The notes under the pieces: model-generated
Told to the model about the DNA's origin: nothing
Database searches by the model: none
The model's input: only the letters and a program-made list of their open reading frames with translations
From: Martinezella hainanensis
GTDB lineage: Bacteria > Pseudomonadota > Alphaproteobacteria > Rhizobiales > Rhizobiaceae
Reading direction: 5' to 3'
Assembly (NCBI RefSeq): GCF_900094555.1
Contig: NZ_FMAC01000004.1
Location: 558,001-622,000 of the forward strand
Length of the DNA: 64,000 nt
Part shown: in pieces, positions 25,456 through 34,973 of the stretch
How the letters are laid out: the number at the start of each line of letters is the position of its first letter
Numbering within the stretch: the stretch's first letter is position 1
Translations under genes and position numbers: made by a program

Positions 25456-26765
25456 TGACCGTCGAGGGCACGCTGGCTGTATTGTTCGAATATTGGCCCG
25501 AGATCGTCTCGATCATCGCGCTCGTGCTGCTGTCAGCCTTCTTCTCCGGTTCGGAAACCGCGCTGACCGCCGTCTCGCGCACGCGCATCCATACACTCGA
25601 AGCAAATGGCGACGAACAGGCCGGGATCGTGCGGCGTCTGATCGAGCGTCGCGACCGGCTGATCGGTGCCCTGCTGATCGGCAACAATCTCGCAAACATC
25701 CTGGCCTCTTCGCTTGCGACCAGCGTCTTCCTCGGCCTGTTCGGCAATTCCGGCGTGGCGCTGGCGACGGCGGCGATGACCGTCATTCTCGTCATCTTCG
25801 CCGAAGTGCTGCCGAAAAGCTGGGCGATTTCAACGCCGGATCGCTTCGCGCTCAATGTGGCCGGCACCGTGCGGCTGTTCGTTGCCTTCGTCGGCCCGAT
25901 CTCAAGTTTCGTCAATGCCATCGTTCGCTGGATCCTTGGCCTGTTCGGCATCAACCTCTCCAGGGAGGTGTCGATGTTATCGGCGCATGAGGAGCTGCGC
26001 GGCGCCGTAGACCTGCTTCACCGTGAGGGTTCCGTGGTCAAGGCCGATCGCGACCGTCTGGGCGGCGTGCTCGATCTCGGTGAGCTGGAGCTGTCCGACA
26101 TCATGGTGCACCGCACGGCGATGCGGGCCATCAATGCCGACGATCCGCCCGAGGTCGTGGTGCGCGCGATCCTCGACAGCCCCTATACGCGCATGCCGCT
26201 CTGGCGCGGCACGATCGACAACATCATCGGCGTCGTTCATGCCAAGGATCTGCTGCGGGCGCTGGCGGAGCGCAATGTCGAGCCGGAAAACCTCGATATC
26301 GTCAAGATCGCGCAAAAGCCCTGGTTCGTGCCCGACAGCACCAACCTCGAAGACCAGCTCAATGCCTTCCTGCGCCGCAAGCAGCATTTCGCCGTGGTCG
26401 TCGACGAATATGGCGAGGTGCAGGGTATCGTCACCCTGGAAGACATTCTGGAAGAAATCGTTGGCGATATCGCCGACGAGCACGACCTCGATATCCAGGG
26501 TGTGCGTCAGGAAGCCGACGGTTCGATCGTCGTCGATGGCGTCGTGCCGATTCGCGACCTGAACCGTGCGCTCGACTGGGATCTGCCCGACGAAGAGGCG
26601 ACGACGATCGCCGGCCTCGTCATCCACGAATCGATGACCATCCCCGAAGAGCGTCAGGCCTTCACCTTCTACGGCAAGCGCTTCATCGTGATGAAGCGGG
26701 AAAAGAACCGCATCACCAAGCTGCGTATTCGCCCCGCCGAGACGGAAGAGGCAAAGCCGGAGTAG
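25455..26765 (+). CDS. CNNM/CorC family membrane protein with CBS domains
   Basis: This is a 436-residue HlyC/CorC-family protein. Residues about 1-185 are the CNNM (DUF21) domain with three to four membrane segments, including the SGSETALTAVSRTRI segment. Two CBS domains follow (about 205-325, IMVHRTAMRAI..., FAVVVDEYGEVQGIVTLEDILEEIVGDI), then the C-terminal CorC/HlyC transporter-associated domain. Family members handle Mg2+ or Co2+ export or binding; older annotation as hemolysin is doubtful. Its ATG overlaps the aroB stop by one base. Confidence 0.9.
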   Translation: MTVEGTLAVLFEYWPEIVSIIALVLLSAFFSGSETALTAVSRTRIHTLEANGDEQAGIVRRLIERRDRLIGALLIGNNLANILASSLATSVFLGLFGNSGVALATAAMTVILVIFAEVLPKSWAISTPDRFALNVAGTVRLFVAFVGPISSFVNAIVRWILGLFGINLSREVSMLSAHEELRGAVDLLHREGSVVKADRDRLGGVLDLGELELSDIMVHRTAMRAINADDPPEVVVRAILDSPYTRMPLWRGTIDNIIGVVHAKDLLRALAERNVEPENLDIVKIAQKPWFVPDSTNLEDQLNAFLRRKQHFAVVVDEYGEVQGIVTLEDILEEIVGDIADEHDLDIQGVRQEADGSIVVDGVVPIRDLNRALDWDLPDEEATTIAGLVIHESMTIPEERQAFTFYGKRFIVMKREKNRITKLRIRPAETEEAKPE

Positions 26766-26825
26766 GCTTGATCTCAAGAGATAAATTGGTCGTGAAAAGC
26801 ATGAGGAAGTACCTCATGTTAAGCG

Positions 26826-26877
26826 TTGACTGCGCAATTATGCTTTATATGTATATATATAAATATACAATTTGTAT
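26826..26877 (+). promoter_or_regulatory. AT-rich promoter with 13-bp palindromic operator ahead of the HTH-Fic cassette
   Basis: TTGACT (26826-26831) is a good -35 box, and TATA-rich sequence at 26846-26864 supplies several possible -10 hexamers. Immediately after it ATACAA-T-TTGTAT (26865-26877) is a perfect palindrome. The palindrome position, just downstream of the -10 region, suits autorepression by the HTH protein encoded next. Base composition is far below the surrounding genes. Confidence 0.5.
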
Positions 26878-26958
26878 GTTTTTGTATCGCCTTGCCTGTA
26901 CAAAATTTTTAAAATCGTATAGCTATAGATGCGCAAATGGGTGTTGGCGGCAAACTCG

Positions 26959-27420
26959 ATGAGTGTAAAAAAAGCAGTGGCGAAGCAATATGCCAGGCTG
27001 GTCGATAAAGCTGCGGGCCAGCTCTGGAGCGATTCGCCGCCTGAAGGCTGGATAACCACTATGAGGAAGGCGCTTGGAATGTCCGTACAGCAGCTTGCGG
27101 GTCGGCTGGCGGTAAGCCGTGGTGCGATTTATCAGGCGGAGCAAAATGAGCGTTTGAAGACGATTTCCATCGGGCAGCTGGAAAAGCTTGCGGAAGCGAT
27201 GGGAGGGCGTTTCGTTTATGGCATCGTGCCGAAGGGTTCCGTTGAAGAGATGATCATGGATCAAGCGCGGACAAAGGCACGGTCGATGATCTATCGGACT
27301 AATGCCCATATGGCCTTGGAGAAGCAGGCCCTGCAGCTGGATATTCTCAATGACGAGATCGAAAGCCTTGCCAGGGAAATCGCGGAAAAAAGACCATCGG
27401 ATCTCTGGGCGGCGGATTGA
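26959..27420 (+). CDS. XRE-type HTH protein, 'mobile mystery protein A' family
   Basis: The protein has 153 residues from the ATG at 26959 (an ATG at 26929 adds ten residues; neither has a clear ribosome site). Central residues MRKALGMSVQQLAGRLAVSRGAIYQAEQNERLKTISIGQLEKLAEAMGGRFVYGIVP form a helix-turn-helix of the XRE/HTH_3 type. The C-terminal part is helical and charged. This fits the TIGRFAM family named mobile mystery protein A, which is almost always paired with a Fic protein (B). It probably represses its own operon and may neutralise the Fic protein. The stop overlaps the next gene's start. Confidence 0.75.
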   Translation: MSVKKAVAKQYARLVDKAAGQLWSDSPPEGWITTMRKALGMSVQQLAGRLAVSRGAIYQAEQNERLKTISIGQLEKLAEAMGGRFVYGIVPKGSVEEMIMDQARTKARSMIYRTNAHMALEKQALQLDILNDEIESLAREIAEKRPSDLWAAD

Positions 27421-28004
27421 TGTTTCAGGAACCGGAGGGCGCGACGCCGCTTGACGTTGACGATATCGAGGGACTGAAATTCAAGCACATCACGACTCGC
27501 CTTCAACTCGACGAGCTTGAAAGCGCAAACATCACGGCCGGTCTTCGCTGGGCAGCGCGGCGGCGGACGGGTGACATTCTGATGGACGAATTTGTAAGGA
27601 CACTCCACAAGAGGTTGTTTGGCGACGTTTGGATATGGGCTGGAACCTATCGTCTGACCGAGAAAAACATTGGTATCGACCCATTTCAAATATCTGTTCA
27701 GCTTCGGATCCTCTTGGACAATGCGCGCTATTGGGCCGGACATTTGGTGTTTCCGCCCAAGGAAGCTGCTGCTTGCTTTCATCATAGAATGGTGCAGATA
27801 CATCCTTTCCCGAACGGAAACGGCCGGCACGCTCGCATAGCGGCTGATATTTTCCTTCAAGACTATTTCGGGCACCCGCCGATTGAGTGGGCGAGCGGCG
27901 TGGATCTGCAAGCCGATAACGAGCGACGGAACGCCTACATCCTCGCTCTTCGGGCCGCGGATGCCGGCAACATGGCGCCACTTTTCAATTTTGTCGGAGC
28001 TTGA
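27420..28004 (+). CDS. Fic-domain protein, 'mobile mystery protein B' family
   Basis: The protein has 194 residues; the ATG at 27420 shares one base with the preceding stop. The Fic core motif is HPFPNGNGRHAR at residues 128-139, with catalytic His128. The canonical acidic residue before GNGR (usually D/E) is Asn132 here. The upstream flap segment VWIWAGTYRLTEKNIG is typical of Fic proteins. Fic enzymes transfer AMP or related groups from nucleotides to target proteins. No inhibitory [ST]xxxE[GN] helix was recognised in either protein, so the control mechanism is open. The cassette sits between two core genes. Confidence 0.8.
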   Translation: MFQEPEGATPLDVDDIEGLKFKHITTRLQLDELESANITAGLRWAARRRTGDILMDEFVRTLHKRLFGDVWIWAGTYRLTEKNIGIDPFQISVQLRILLDNARYWAGHLVFPPKEAAACFHHRMVQIHPFPNGNGRHARIAADIFLQDYFGHPPIEWASGVDLQADNERRNAYILALRAADAGNMAPLFNFVGA

Positions 28005-28049
28005 TGCGCAGTTGGGGGCCGGCGTGGCTAGGCTATACGCTGTGCCCGC

Positions 28050-28337
28050 CTACCAGCGCACTGCCTCTCCCGGAGCGGCGGGCTCCACGGCCAGCGCATG
28101 CAGGCCGGCATCCAGTTCCGGCTTCAACAGCTCGTTGATCGCCCTGTGGCGCGCAAGGCGCGGCATGCCCGAAAACTTGGCGGAAACGATGCGAACTCTT
28201 ATATGAGTTTCGCCGGTTCCGGTCATGTCGGGCTGGTGACCCGCATGAAGGTGGCTTTCATTGATGACGGCAAGGCGCTCGGGCGCAAAGGCGTCGTTGA
28301 GCTTCCGCTCAATGCGGGATTGCAGTGTCGTTTCCAT
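28050..28337 (-). CDS. BolA family protein
   Basis: This is a 95-residue BolA-like protein; the ATG at 28337 is the natural start (METTLQSRIERKL), with the longer upstream frame rejected. The family pattern is clear: ERLAVINESHLHAGH, then ETHIRVRIVSAKFSGMPRLARHRAINELLKPEL with the conserved His/Arg. BolA proteins act with monothiol glutaredoxins in iron-sulfur and iron regulation. The Cys of the BolA C-loop is not seen, which is common. It is divergent from the J-domain gene and convergent with the Fic cassette. Confidence 0.9.
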   Translation of the reverse strand: METTLQSRIERKLNDAFAPERLAVINESHLHAGHQPDMTGTGETHIRVRIVSAKFSGMPRLARHRAINELLKPELDAGLHALAVEPAAPGEAVRW

Positions 28338-28444
28338 ATTCCCGCGTCGACCTCGCTCACGAAAAAAGGCTCCCACAAAGCCTATAACATTCCTGTTTGT
28401 CAATTCTTGTTGTGGGGTATCCAAGGCCCCATAATTAGGACGCC

Positions 28445-29065
28445 ATGAGACTTGATTCAAAATATTTCGATCGAATTCGCACTCGCCGCAAACGCGCGCA
28501 GGAGCCCGAACAGGGTCCGCCGACGTGCCAGTGGGATGGCTGCGACAAACACGGCACGCATCGCGCCCCGGTCGGGCGCAATGCGGAAGGGCAGTTCTTT
28601 TTGTTCTGCTTCGAGCACGTCAAGGAATACAACAAGGGCTATAATTATTTCTCCGGCCTCTCGGACGGGGAGATCGCGCGCTACCAGAAGGAAGCCATTA
28701 CCGGCCATCGTCCGACCTGGACCGTGGGCGTCAACAAGGCAGCCAAGAACAGCCCGCTTCATTCCGATATCCGATCGGGTTCCTATTCCCGCGTCCGCGA
28801 TCCGTTCGGCTTCGTCAAGGAAGGCGAGGGACAGGGTCGCGGCCCGCGTTTCCCGCAGCAGCGCAAGCTGAAAACGCTGGAAGCGAAAGCGTTCGATACC
28901 ATGGGTCTCGGCGCCAACGCCTCGGCCCCGGAAATCAAGCGCCGCTACAAGGAATTGGTGAAAATGCACCATCCCGATGCCAATGGCGGCGACCGCGGAT
29001 CGGAGGAACGCTTTCGCGCGGTTATTCAGGCCTATCAATTATTGAAGCAGAACGGTTTTTGTTAA
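28445..29065 (+). CDS. J-domain protein with N-terminal Cys/His motif
   Basis: The protein has 206 residues. The J domain is C-terminal (about 150-204): MGLGANASAPEIKRRYKELVKMHHPDANGG, with the HPD tripeptide needed to stimulate DnaK ATPase, then FRAVIQAYQLL. The N-terminal half carries CQWDGCDKHGTHRAP and FCFEHVKEYN, a Cys/His arrangement suggesting a small zinc site. The middle part is Arg/Gly/Pro-rich. It is a type III DnaJ-like cochaperone; its client is unknown. It sits between bolA and cobS. Confidence 0.88.
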   Translation: MRLDSKYFDRIRTRRKRAQEPEQGPPTCQWDGCDKHGTHRAPVGRNAEGQFFLFCFEHVKEYNKGYNYFSGLSDGEIARYQKEAITGHRPTWTVGVNKAAKNSPLHSDIRSGSYSRVRDPFGFVKEGEGQGRGPRFPQQRKLKTLEAKAFDTMGLGANASAPEIKRRYKELVKMHHPDANGGDRGSEERFRAVIQAYQLLKQNGFC

Positions 29066-29374
29066 TTCCCGTCCTTGCTCTCCGCCTTCAATCAGGTATG
29101 GTCCAAATCGGCTGAAGCTGCGGGCAACCGCGGCAGGGTGCGCATTTGGCTAGCTGCACCTCGGTCAACTTTCCGGACGCGGCGTTTCTTGTCCGGGGAC
29201 TCTGTTCAAGGATGCTCGCAAGCGATCGTATCATCGCGCCGAGATTTTGCTTTAGTCCCGGAGAAGTATCGCCGCTGTTCCGACCGAACGGATGCGGGCA
29301 ACAAGCTGCGGCGTTTCGGATAAATCGGCTGAGTTTGATATGGCAGGGTGAGAGCCACCCGCCCTGGAGACATG
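29066..29374. other. Intergenic stretch ahead of cobS
   Basis: These 309 bases precede cobST and should contain their promoter. I looked for a cobalamin riboswitch and found no convincing B12 box or pseudoknot elements. Only the GGAGA ribosome site at 29366-29370 is clear. Confidence 0.5.
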
Positions 29375-30364
29375 ATGAGCAAGATTGACCTTGATATTTC
29401 CGAAGTCCCCGACACCACCGTTTCGGTCCGTGAAGTCTTCGGCATTGATTCCGACATCCGCGTCCCTGCCTACAGCCAGGGCAGCGCCTACGTGCCCGAT
29501 CTGGATACGGATTACCTCTTCGACCGCGAGACCACGCTCGCCATTCTCGCCGGCTTCGCTCATAACCGCCGCGTGATGATCTCGGGCTATCACGGCACTG
29601 GTAAGTCCTCCCACATCGAGCAGGTCGCTGCGCGCCTCAACTGGCCGTGCGTGCGTATCAACCTCGATAGCCACGTCAGCCGTATCGATCTCGTCGGCAA
29701 GGATGCGATCGTCGTCAAGGATGGTCTGCAGATTACGGAATTCAAGGACGGTATTCTGCCCTGGGCCTACCAGCACAATGTCGCGCTCGTCTTCGACGAA
29801 TACGATGCCGGCCGTCCGGACGTGATGTTCGTCATCCAGCGCGTGCTGGAATCCTCGGGCCGCCTGACCCTGCTCGACCAGAGCCGCGTCATCCGTCCTC
29901 ACCCGGCCTTCCGCCTGTTTGCAACCGCCAACACCATCGGCCTCGGTGACACCACCGGCCTCTATCACGGCACGCAGCAGATCAACCAGGCACAGATGGA
30001 CCGCTGGTCGATCGTGACGACGCTGAACTACCTGCCGCATAACAACGAAGTCGATATCGTGCTGGCGAAGGTGAAGTCCTTCCGCAACGACAAGGGCCGC
30101 GATACCGTCTCCAAGATGGTCCGCGTTGCCGACCTGACGCGCGCGGCTTTCATGAATGGCGACCTGTCGACCGTCATGAGCCCGCGTACCGTCATCACCT
30201 GGGCCGAGAATGCGGAAATCTTCGGCGATGTCGCCTTTGCCTTCCGCGTCACCTTCCTCAACAAGTGTGACGAGCTGGAGCGGCCGCTGGTCGCCGAGCA
30301 CTATCAGCGCGCCTTTGGTGTCGAGCTGAAGGAAAGTGCCGCCAACATCGTGCTCGAAGCCTAA
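29375..30364 (+). CDS. cobS: Aerobic cobaltochelatase subunit CobS
   Basis: This is a 329-residue AAA+ ATPase that, with CobT and CobN, inserts cobalt into hydrogenobyrinic acid diamide in the aerobic B12 pathway. The second of two tandem ATGs (29372 and 29375) fits the GGAGA site best. N-terminal [16 protein letters not shown] is typical. Walker A is GYHGTGKS (71-78), Walker [10 protein letters not shown], sensor 1 [17 protein letters not shown]. It lies 17 bases before cobT. Confidence 0.96.
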   Translation: MSKIDLDISEVPDTTVSVREVFGIDSDIRVPAYSQGSAYVPDLDTDYLFDRETTLAILAGFAHNRRVMISGYHGTGKSSHIEQVAARLNWPCVRINLDSHVSRIDLVGKDAIVVKDGLQITEFKDGILPWAYQHNVALVFDEYDAGRPDVMFVIQRVLESSGRLTLLDQSRVIRPHPAFRLFATANTIGLGDTTGLYHGTQQINQAQMDRWSIVTTLNYLPHNNEVDIVLAKVKSFRNDKGRDTVSKMVRVADLTRAAFMNGDLSTVMSPRTVITWAENAEIFGDVAFAFRVTFLNKCDELERPLVAEHYQRAFGVELKESAANIVLEA

Positions 30365-30381
30365 GGAAAAGCCGACACATC

Positions 30382-32283
30382 ATGTCAGGTCGCGGAGATA
30401 ATTCCAAAGCGAAGCCGGGTGCCCCGGTGGACATGGAGCCGTTGCGCCGGGCGATCACTGGCTGTGTGCGCTCGATCGCCGGCGATGCCGAGGTCGAGGT
30501 TGCATTCGCCAATGAACGCCCGGGGATGACTGGCGAGCGCATCCGCTTGCCGGAGCTTTCGAAGCGGCCGACAGCCCATGAGCTCGCGGTGACCCGCGGG
30601 CTTGGCGATTCGATGGCGCTGCGGCTCGCCTGCCATGATGCCCGCGTGCACGCGGTGATGTCGCCGCAGGGTGCGGATGCCCGCAGCATCTTCGATGCCG
30701 TCGAGCAGGCACGCGTCGAATCGATCGGTTCGCTGCGCATGAGCGGCGTTGCCGCCAACCTCAATTCCATGAATACGGAGAAATACGCCAAGGCGAACTT
30801 CTCCGGCATCGAACGACGCGAGGATGCGCCGATCGGCGAAGCCATGGCGATGATCGTGCGCGAGAAACTGACCGGTCAGAAGCCACCGGAAAGCGCCGGC
30901 AAGGTGCTGGACCTCTGGCGCCCCTTCATCGAGGAAAAGACCGGCGGTCAACTCGAGAACTTGCTTTCGGCGATCAACGACCAGCAGAGCTTTGCCCGTG
31001 CCGTGCGCAACATTCTGACAGCCATGGAAATGGCCGAGGAGTATGGCGACGAGCAATCCGAGCCCGACAGCGAGGAGCAGCCGAGCGAAGAGGACAAGCC
31101 GAACGGCGAGGATCAGGATAACGACGACGTCAAGGAAGACGAAGGCTCCGATGCCGCGCCGGCCGAGGACAGCGAAGCTTCCGACGAGCAGATGGAAGAC
31201 GGCGCGACCGAAGACGGCGGCGAGATCTCCGACGACGACATGAGCGAAGAGGGCGAGGAAGATTCCGAAACGCCGGGCGAGACCCGCCGTCCGAATACGC
31301 CTTTCGCCGACTTCAACGAGAAGGTCGACTACCACGTCTATACGGAGGAGTTCGACGAGACCACGACGGCACAGGAATTGTGCGACGTGGCCGAGCTGGA
31401 GCGTTTGCGCGCTTTCCTCGACAAGCAGCTCGCCCATCTGCAGGGTGCCGTCGGTCGGCTGGCAAACCGCCTGCAGCGCCGCCTGATGGCGCAGCAGAAC
31501 CGCTCGTGGGACTTTGATCTGGAAGAGGGTTATCTCGATCCGGCACGGCTGCCGCGCCTGATCATCGACCCGATGCAGGCTCTGTCATTCAAGATGGAGC
31601 GCGATACGCAGTTCCGCGATACGGTCGTGACGCTGCTGATCGACAATTCCGGCTCGATGCGCGGACGGCCGATCACGGTTGCCGCCTCCTGCGCCGACAT
31701 CCTGGCCCGCACGCTGGAGCGCTGTGGCGTGAAGGTTGAGATCCTCGGCTTCACCACCAAGGCCTGGAAGGGCGGGCAGGCGCGCGAGAAGTGGCTTGCC
31801 AGCGGCAAGCCGCAGACGCCGGGCCGCCTGAACGACCTGCGCCACATCATCTACAAGTCCGCGGACGAGCCTTATCGCCGGTCGCGCAGCAATCTCGGCC
31901 TGATGATGCGCGAGGGCCTGCTCAAGGAGAACATCGACGGCGAGGCGCTGATCTGGGCGCATAACCGTCTCCTTGGCCGTCGTGAGCAGCGCCGCATCCT
32001 GATGATGATCTCGGACGGCGCGCCGGTCGATGATTCCACGCTGTCGGTCAATCCGGGCAATTATCTGGAGCGGCACCTGCGTGCCGTGATCGACCAGATC
32101 GAGACGCGTTCACCCGTCGAACTGCTGGCGATCGGCATCGGCCATGACGTCACGCGATATTATCGCCGCGCCGTCACCATCGTCGACGCCGACGAGCTTG
32201 CTGGCGCCATGACGGAACAGCTTGCCTCGCTGTTCGAGGATCAGACGAGCATGCCGCGCTCGCGCATGCGCCGCGCCAGCTGA
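30382..32283 (+). CDS. cobT: Aerobic cobaltochelatase subunit CobT
   Basis: This 633-residue protein is the partner of CobS in the ATP-driven cobaltochelatase. The N-terminal CobT domain is followed by a strongly acidic linker (about residues 219-302, mostly Glu/Asp) and a C-terminal VWA domain with the MIDAS motif DNSGSMRG and later SDGAPVDDS. This layout matches known CobT. The start codon follows cobS closely, so the two form one operon. Confidence 0.96.
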   Translation: MSGRGDNSKAKPGAPVDMEPLRRAITGCVRSIAGDAEVEVAFANERPGMTGERIRLPELSKRPTAHELAVTRGLGDSMALRLACHDARVHAVMSPQGADARSIFDAVEQARVESIGSLRMSGVAANLNSMNTEKYAKANFSGIERREDAPIGEAMAMIVREKLTGQKPPESAGKVLDLWRPFIEEKTGGQLENLLSAINDQQSFARAVRNILTAMEMAEEYGDEQSEPDSEEQPSEEDKPNGEDQDNDDVKEDEGSDAAPAEDSEASDEQMEDGATEDGGEISDDDMSEEGEEDSETPGETRRPNTPFADFNEKVDYHVYTEEFDETTTAQELCDVAELERLRAFLDKQLAHLQGAVGRLANRLQRRLMAQQNRSWDFDLEEGYLDPARLPRLIIDPMQALSFKMERDTQFRDTVVTLLIDNSGSMRGRPITVAASCADILARTLERCGVKVEILGFTTKAWKGGQAREKWLASGKPQTPGRLNDLRHIIYKSADEPYRRSRSNLGLMMREGLLKENIDGEALIWAHNRLLGRREQRRILMMISDGAPVDDSTLSVNPGNYLERHLRAVIDQIETRSPVELLAIGIGHDVTRYYRRAVTIVDADELAGAMTEQLASLFEDQTSMPRSRMRRAS

Positions 32284-32312
32284 GCCCGCTGTCGCTCCTT
32301 CCGGCATCGGCC

Positions 32313-33392
32313 TTGCGGCCGGTGCCCTTTCCAGCCAGCGGCACTGCTCCTTCAGGCCGCCGCGCATCCAGGGCATGGGCTGCTTTGATGGCAGCCGTTT
32401 TGGCAACATTGCTTGTCGGCTGCAGCGCCGGCGATGATGGCGAGGAAGGCGGTCCGGCAAATATCCGCGCCACGGTGATTTCCACGTTCAGGCCGGGCTC
32501 GAATGAAACGCGATTCGGTTCGCTGGAATTTGTCGGCGGCCTTGAACTCAGTTCGGACAACGCGCTTCTCGGAGCCATCTCCGCCATTCGTTTCCGTTCC
32601 GACCTGCGGCATTTCATTTCGGTACTGGATACCGGTCATTGGCTGACGGGAGCGATCGAGCGCGACGATGAGGGCCGGCTGAAGGGTATCAGCGACACCC
32701 GTATCTTGCCTATGATCGATCGTCACGGCGGCACAGACGCCGGCAGGAGCGGTATGGATGCGGAGGGGCTGGCGCTGCGAGACGATCATGTCCTTGTCAG
32801 CTACGAACAATATCATCGCATCGACGCCTATCCCGACCCGGGCTTCGAGATTTCACCACCTGACGGCACCTTGCCACTCCCGATCCCGAGATTGCAGCTG
32901 CGCGCCAATCGCAGCCTCGAGGCGCTGATGATTGCGCCGCAGTCGAGCCCGCTTGCCGGCGGTGCTGTCATCGTTACGGAAGATAGCCGGGATGATGAGG
33001 GCAATATGCTTGCCGCCATTCTGGACGGTCCGTTGAGTGGTCGCTTCACCGTCCGGCATGATGGCGAGTTCAGTGTCAGCGATGGCGTCTTTCTGCCTGA
33101 TGGCGACCTGTTGCTGCTGGAGCGGCGCTTCGGGCTGATGCATGGCCTTGGCGTGCGCATCCGCCGCATTGCTGGCGCTGATATCAAGCCGGGCGCCGTT
33201 GTGGATGGCAATGTCATCTTCGAAGCCGGCACGCGAGAGCAGATCGACAATATGGAAGGTATCGACGTCTTTCGCGCCGCCGATGGCTCGCTTCACCTCA
33301 TTCTGGTCTCGGACGACAATCATTCGATCCTGCAGCGCAGCCTGATGCTCGAATTTCGCCTGCGCGACGACGATCTCGTCAGCCAGAACTAG
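32313..33392 (+). CDS. Phytase-like (esterase-like activity) lipoprotein
   Basis: The protein is about 359 residues, counted from a TTG at 32313; a GTG at 32322 is also possible and no start has a good site. The N-terminus has a long basic n-region, a hydrophobic core and a lipobox LLVGC, so it should be a lipoprotein. The mature part fits the phytase-like beta-propeller family (Pfam Phytase-like): FVGGLELSSDNALLGAISAIRF, MDAEGLALRDDHVLVSYEQYHRI, NRSLEALMIAP, NMEGIDVFRAADGSLHLILVSDDN. Enzyme activity of this family is poorly shown. Directly downstream of cobT, likely by chance. Confidence 0.75.
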   Translation: MRPVPFPASGTAPSGRRASRAWAALMAAVLATLLVGCSAGDDGEEGGPANIRATVISTFRPGSNETRFGSLEFVGGLELSSDNALLGAISAIRFRSDLRHFISVLDTGHWLTGAIERDDEGRLKGISDTRILPMIDRHGGTDAGRSGMDAEGLALRDDHVLVSYEQYHRIDAYPDPGFEISPPDGTLPLPIPRLQLRANRSLEALMIAPQSSPLAGGAVIVTEDSRDDEGNMLAAILDGPLSGRFTVRHDGEFSVSDGVFLPDGDLLLLERRFGLMHGLGVRIRRIAGADIKPGAVVDGNVIFEAGTREQIDNMEGIDVFRAADGSLHLILVSDDNHSILQRSLMLEFRLRDDDLVSQN

Positions 33393-33488
33393 AAGCGAGG
33401 CCGGCCGATTTATTCGCTGCGCCTGCATTGAGCAAATCTCGGTCGTGGGCTAAGCGACACCTTTGCTCCAACAACCGGATTCCTCGAC

Positions 33489-34241
33489 ATGTCTGCTCAC
33501 GACAAACCTATCGTGCTGGTGCATGGGCTCTTTGGCAGCCTGAGCGACCCCAAGATCCTGGCTGCTTTCGGCAATGACGATGTTCATGCTCCCGATCTTA
33601 TCGGCTATGGTCGCAATCGCGCGGCGGACACCAGCAGCCTCTCCCTTCTTGATCAGGCGCGTCATATTGCGGATTTCATATCCGGCCTTGGCGCGGGCAG
33701 GGTGCATCTGGTCGGCCATTCGGTTGGCGGCGCGGTTTCGATGCTGGTCGCCAGCCATTTCCCCGAACTCATCGAATCGCTGACAAGCGTCGAAGGAAAT
33801 TTTACGCTGAAGGATGCATTCTGGTCGGGCCAGATTGCCGTGAAGCCGGTCGAGGAAGTGGCAGGCATCATTTCGGGCTATGAAGCCGATCCGGACGCGT
33901 GGATCGCCGGCGCAGGCGTACAGATCAACGATTGGACGTCATCGCTCGCCAGAGGCTGGCTTGCCAATCAGCCGCCGTCGACGATCAAGGCGCAGGCGAA
34001 GGCGGTGGTCGCGGCAACGGGCGAGCCTACCTATCTGGAGGCCGTGCGCGGCATTCTGCAATCCGACATTCCCGTTTATCTGATTGCCGGACGTCGCTCG
34101 GCGGAGGGCTGGGATGTTCCCGATTGGGCGAATGATCTCTGCACGGCGCGGATCAATATTGCCGATACCGGCCATTTGATGATGGCAGAAAGCCCGAATG
34201 CCTTCGCCGCCGCCGTCCTGAACTGCCTGTCATATCGGTAA
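33489..34241 (+). CDS. Alpha/beta hydrolase
   Basis: This is a 250-residue alpha/beta-hydrolase fold protein. It has the oxyanion segment VLVHGLFGS, the nucleophile elbow GHSVGGAVS (Ser at about 79), an acid near YLIAGRRSAEGWDVPDW and the C-terminal catalytic His in DTGHLMMAE. No signal peptide, so it is cytoplasmic. The substrate is unknown. It is convergent with the yhhQ gene; a GC-rich hairpin (CGGCGCG/CGCGCCG, about 34252-34278) lies in the 49-base gap. Confidence 0.8.
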   Translation: MSAHDKPIVLVHGLFGSLSDPKILAAFGNDDVHAPDLIGYGRNRAADTSSLSLLDQARHIADFISGLGAGRVHLVGHSVGGAVSMLVASHFPELIESLTSVEGNFTLKDAFWSGQIAVKPVEEVAGIISGYEADPDAWIAGAGVQINDWTSSLARGWLANQPPSTIKAQAKAVVAATGEPTYLEAVRGILQSDIPVYLIAGRRSAEGWDVPDWANDLCTARINIADTGHLMMAESPNAFAAAVLNCLSYR

Positions 34242-34290
34242 AAGGAGCCTCGGCGCGCATCGAAATGATCCGCGCCGAACGATCGACCGC

Positions 34291-34926
34291 TCAGGCGGTC
34301 GGCGCCTGCGACATCGGCTTCAGCATGTTCATCAGCGCGCCATAGGGCAGCAGCATCACGAGGCCGACGGTCACCTTGACCGAGAAATCGCCGATCGCCC
34401 AGGAAATCCAGCGCGGGGCAGATGTCGAGAACACGCCGAGGATCGGTGCCCAGTCGATCGCGAAGGGATCGTTCGGTCCGAAGAAGACGAAGAAAGGCGC
34501 GAAAGCGAAGGAGAAGAAGATCAGCGTATCCAGCATCGAGCCGATCAGCGAGCCGAACAGTGGCGCGCGCCACCAGGCCATACGGCGCAGGCGGTTGAAG
34601 ACCGAGATATCAAGCAGCTGGCCGGCAAGATAGGCCGAACCGGAGGCGATCGCGATGCGCGGCTGCGCCGTATAGAAGGACAGCGCGACGCCGACGACGA
34701 AGCCGGCGAAGACGACCTTGCGCGCGGCCCTGGGGCCGAACTGGCGGTTGGTCAGATCGGTGATGAGGAAAGCGACAGGATAGGTGAAGGCGCCCCAGGT
34801 GAGGATATCCGCGAGATTGATGCCGGCGAGGGTGGCCTGCAGCGGATACTGCACGAGGATATTGGAAGCGACGACGACCAGCGTCATCAGCAGAACGTAG
34901 ATAAGGGTATGACGCAGTGTCAGCAT
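34291..34926 (-). CDS. Queuosine precursor transporter (YhhQ family)
   Basis: This is a 211-residue inner-membrane protein; the ATG at 34926 follows AGGA at suitable distance. The longer frame overlaps the rpmB terminator and is rejected. It has about six membrane segments and the family segments SNILVQYP, WGAFTYPVAFLITDLTNRQFGPRAARKVVFAGF and GSAYLAGQLLDISVFNRLR. YhhQ imports queuosine precursors such as preQ0/preQ1. No preQ1 riboswitch was seen upstream. Confidence 0.9.
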   Translation of the reverse strand: MLTLRHTLIYVLLMTLVVVASNILVQYPLQATLAGINLADILTWGAFTYPVAFLITDLTNRQFGPRAARKVVFAGFVVGVALSFYTAQPRIAIASGSAYLAGQLLDISVFNRLRRMAWWRAPLFGSLIGSMLDTLIFFSFAFAPFFVFFGPNDPFAIDWAPILGVFSTSAPRWISWAIGDFSVKVTVGLVMLLPYGALMNMLKPMSQAPTA

Positions 34927-34973
34927 TTTTTTTATCCTGGGAGATGCCACCAGTTGAAGGAAACCGGACATGG

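Noticed and set aside
29066..29374. Possible cobalamin riboswitch ahead of cobS
   Set aside because: No B12-box-like or conserved pseudoknot pieces could be found; only scattered GC-rich matches.
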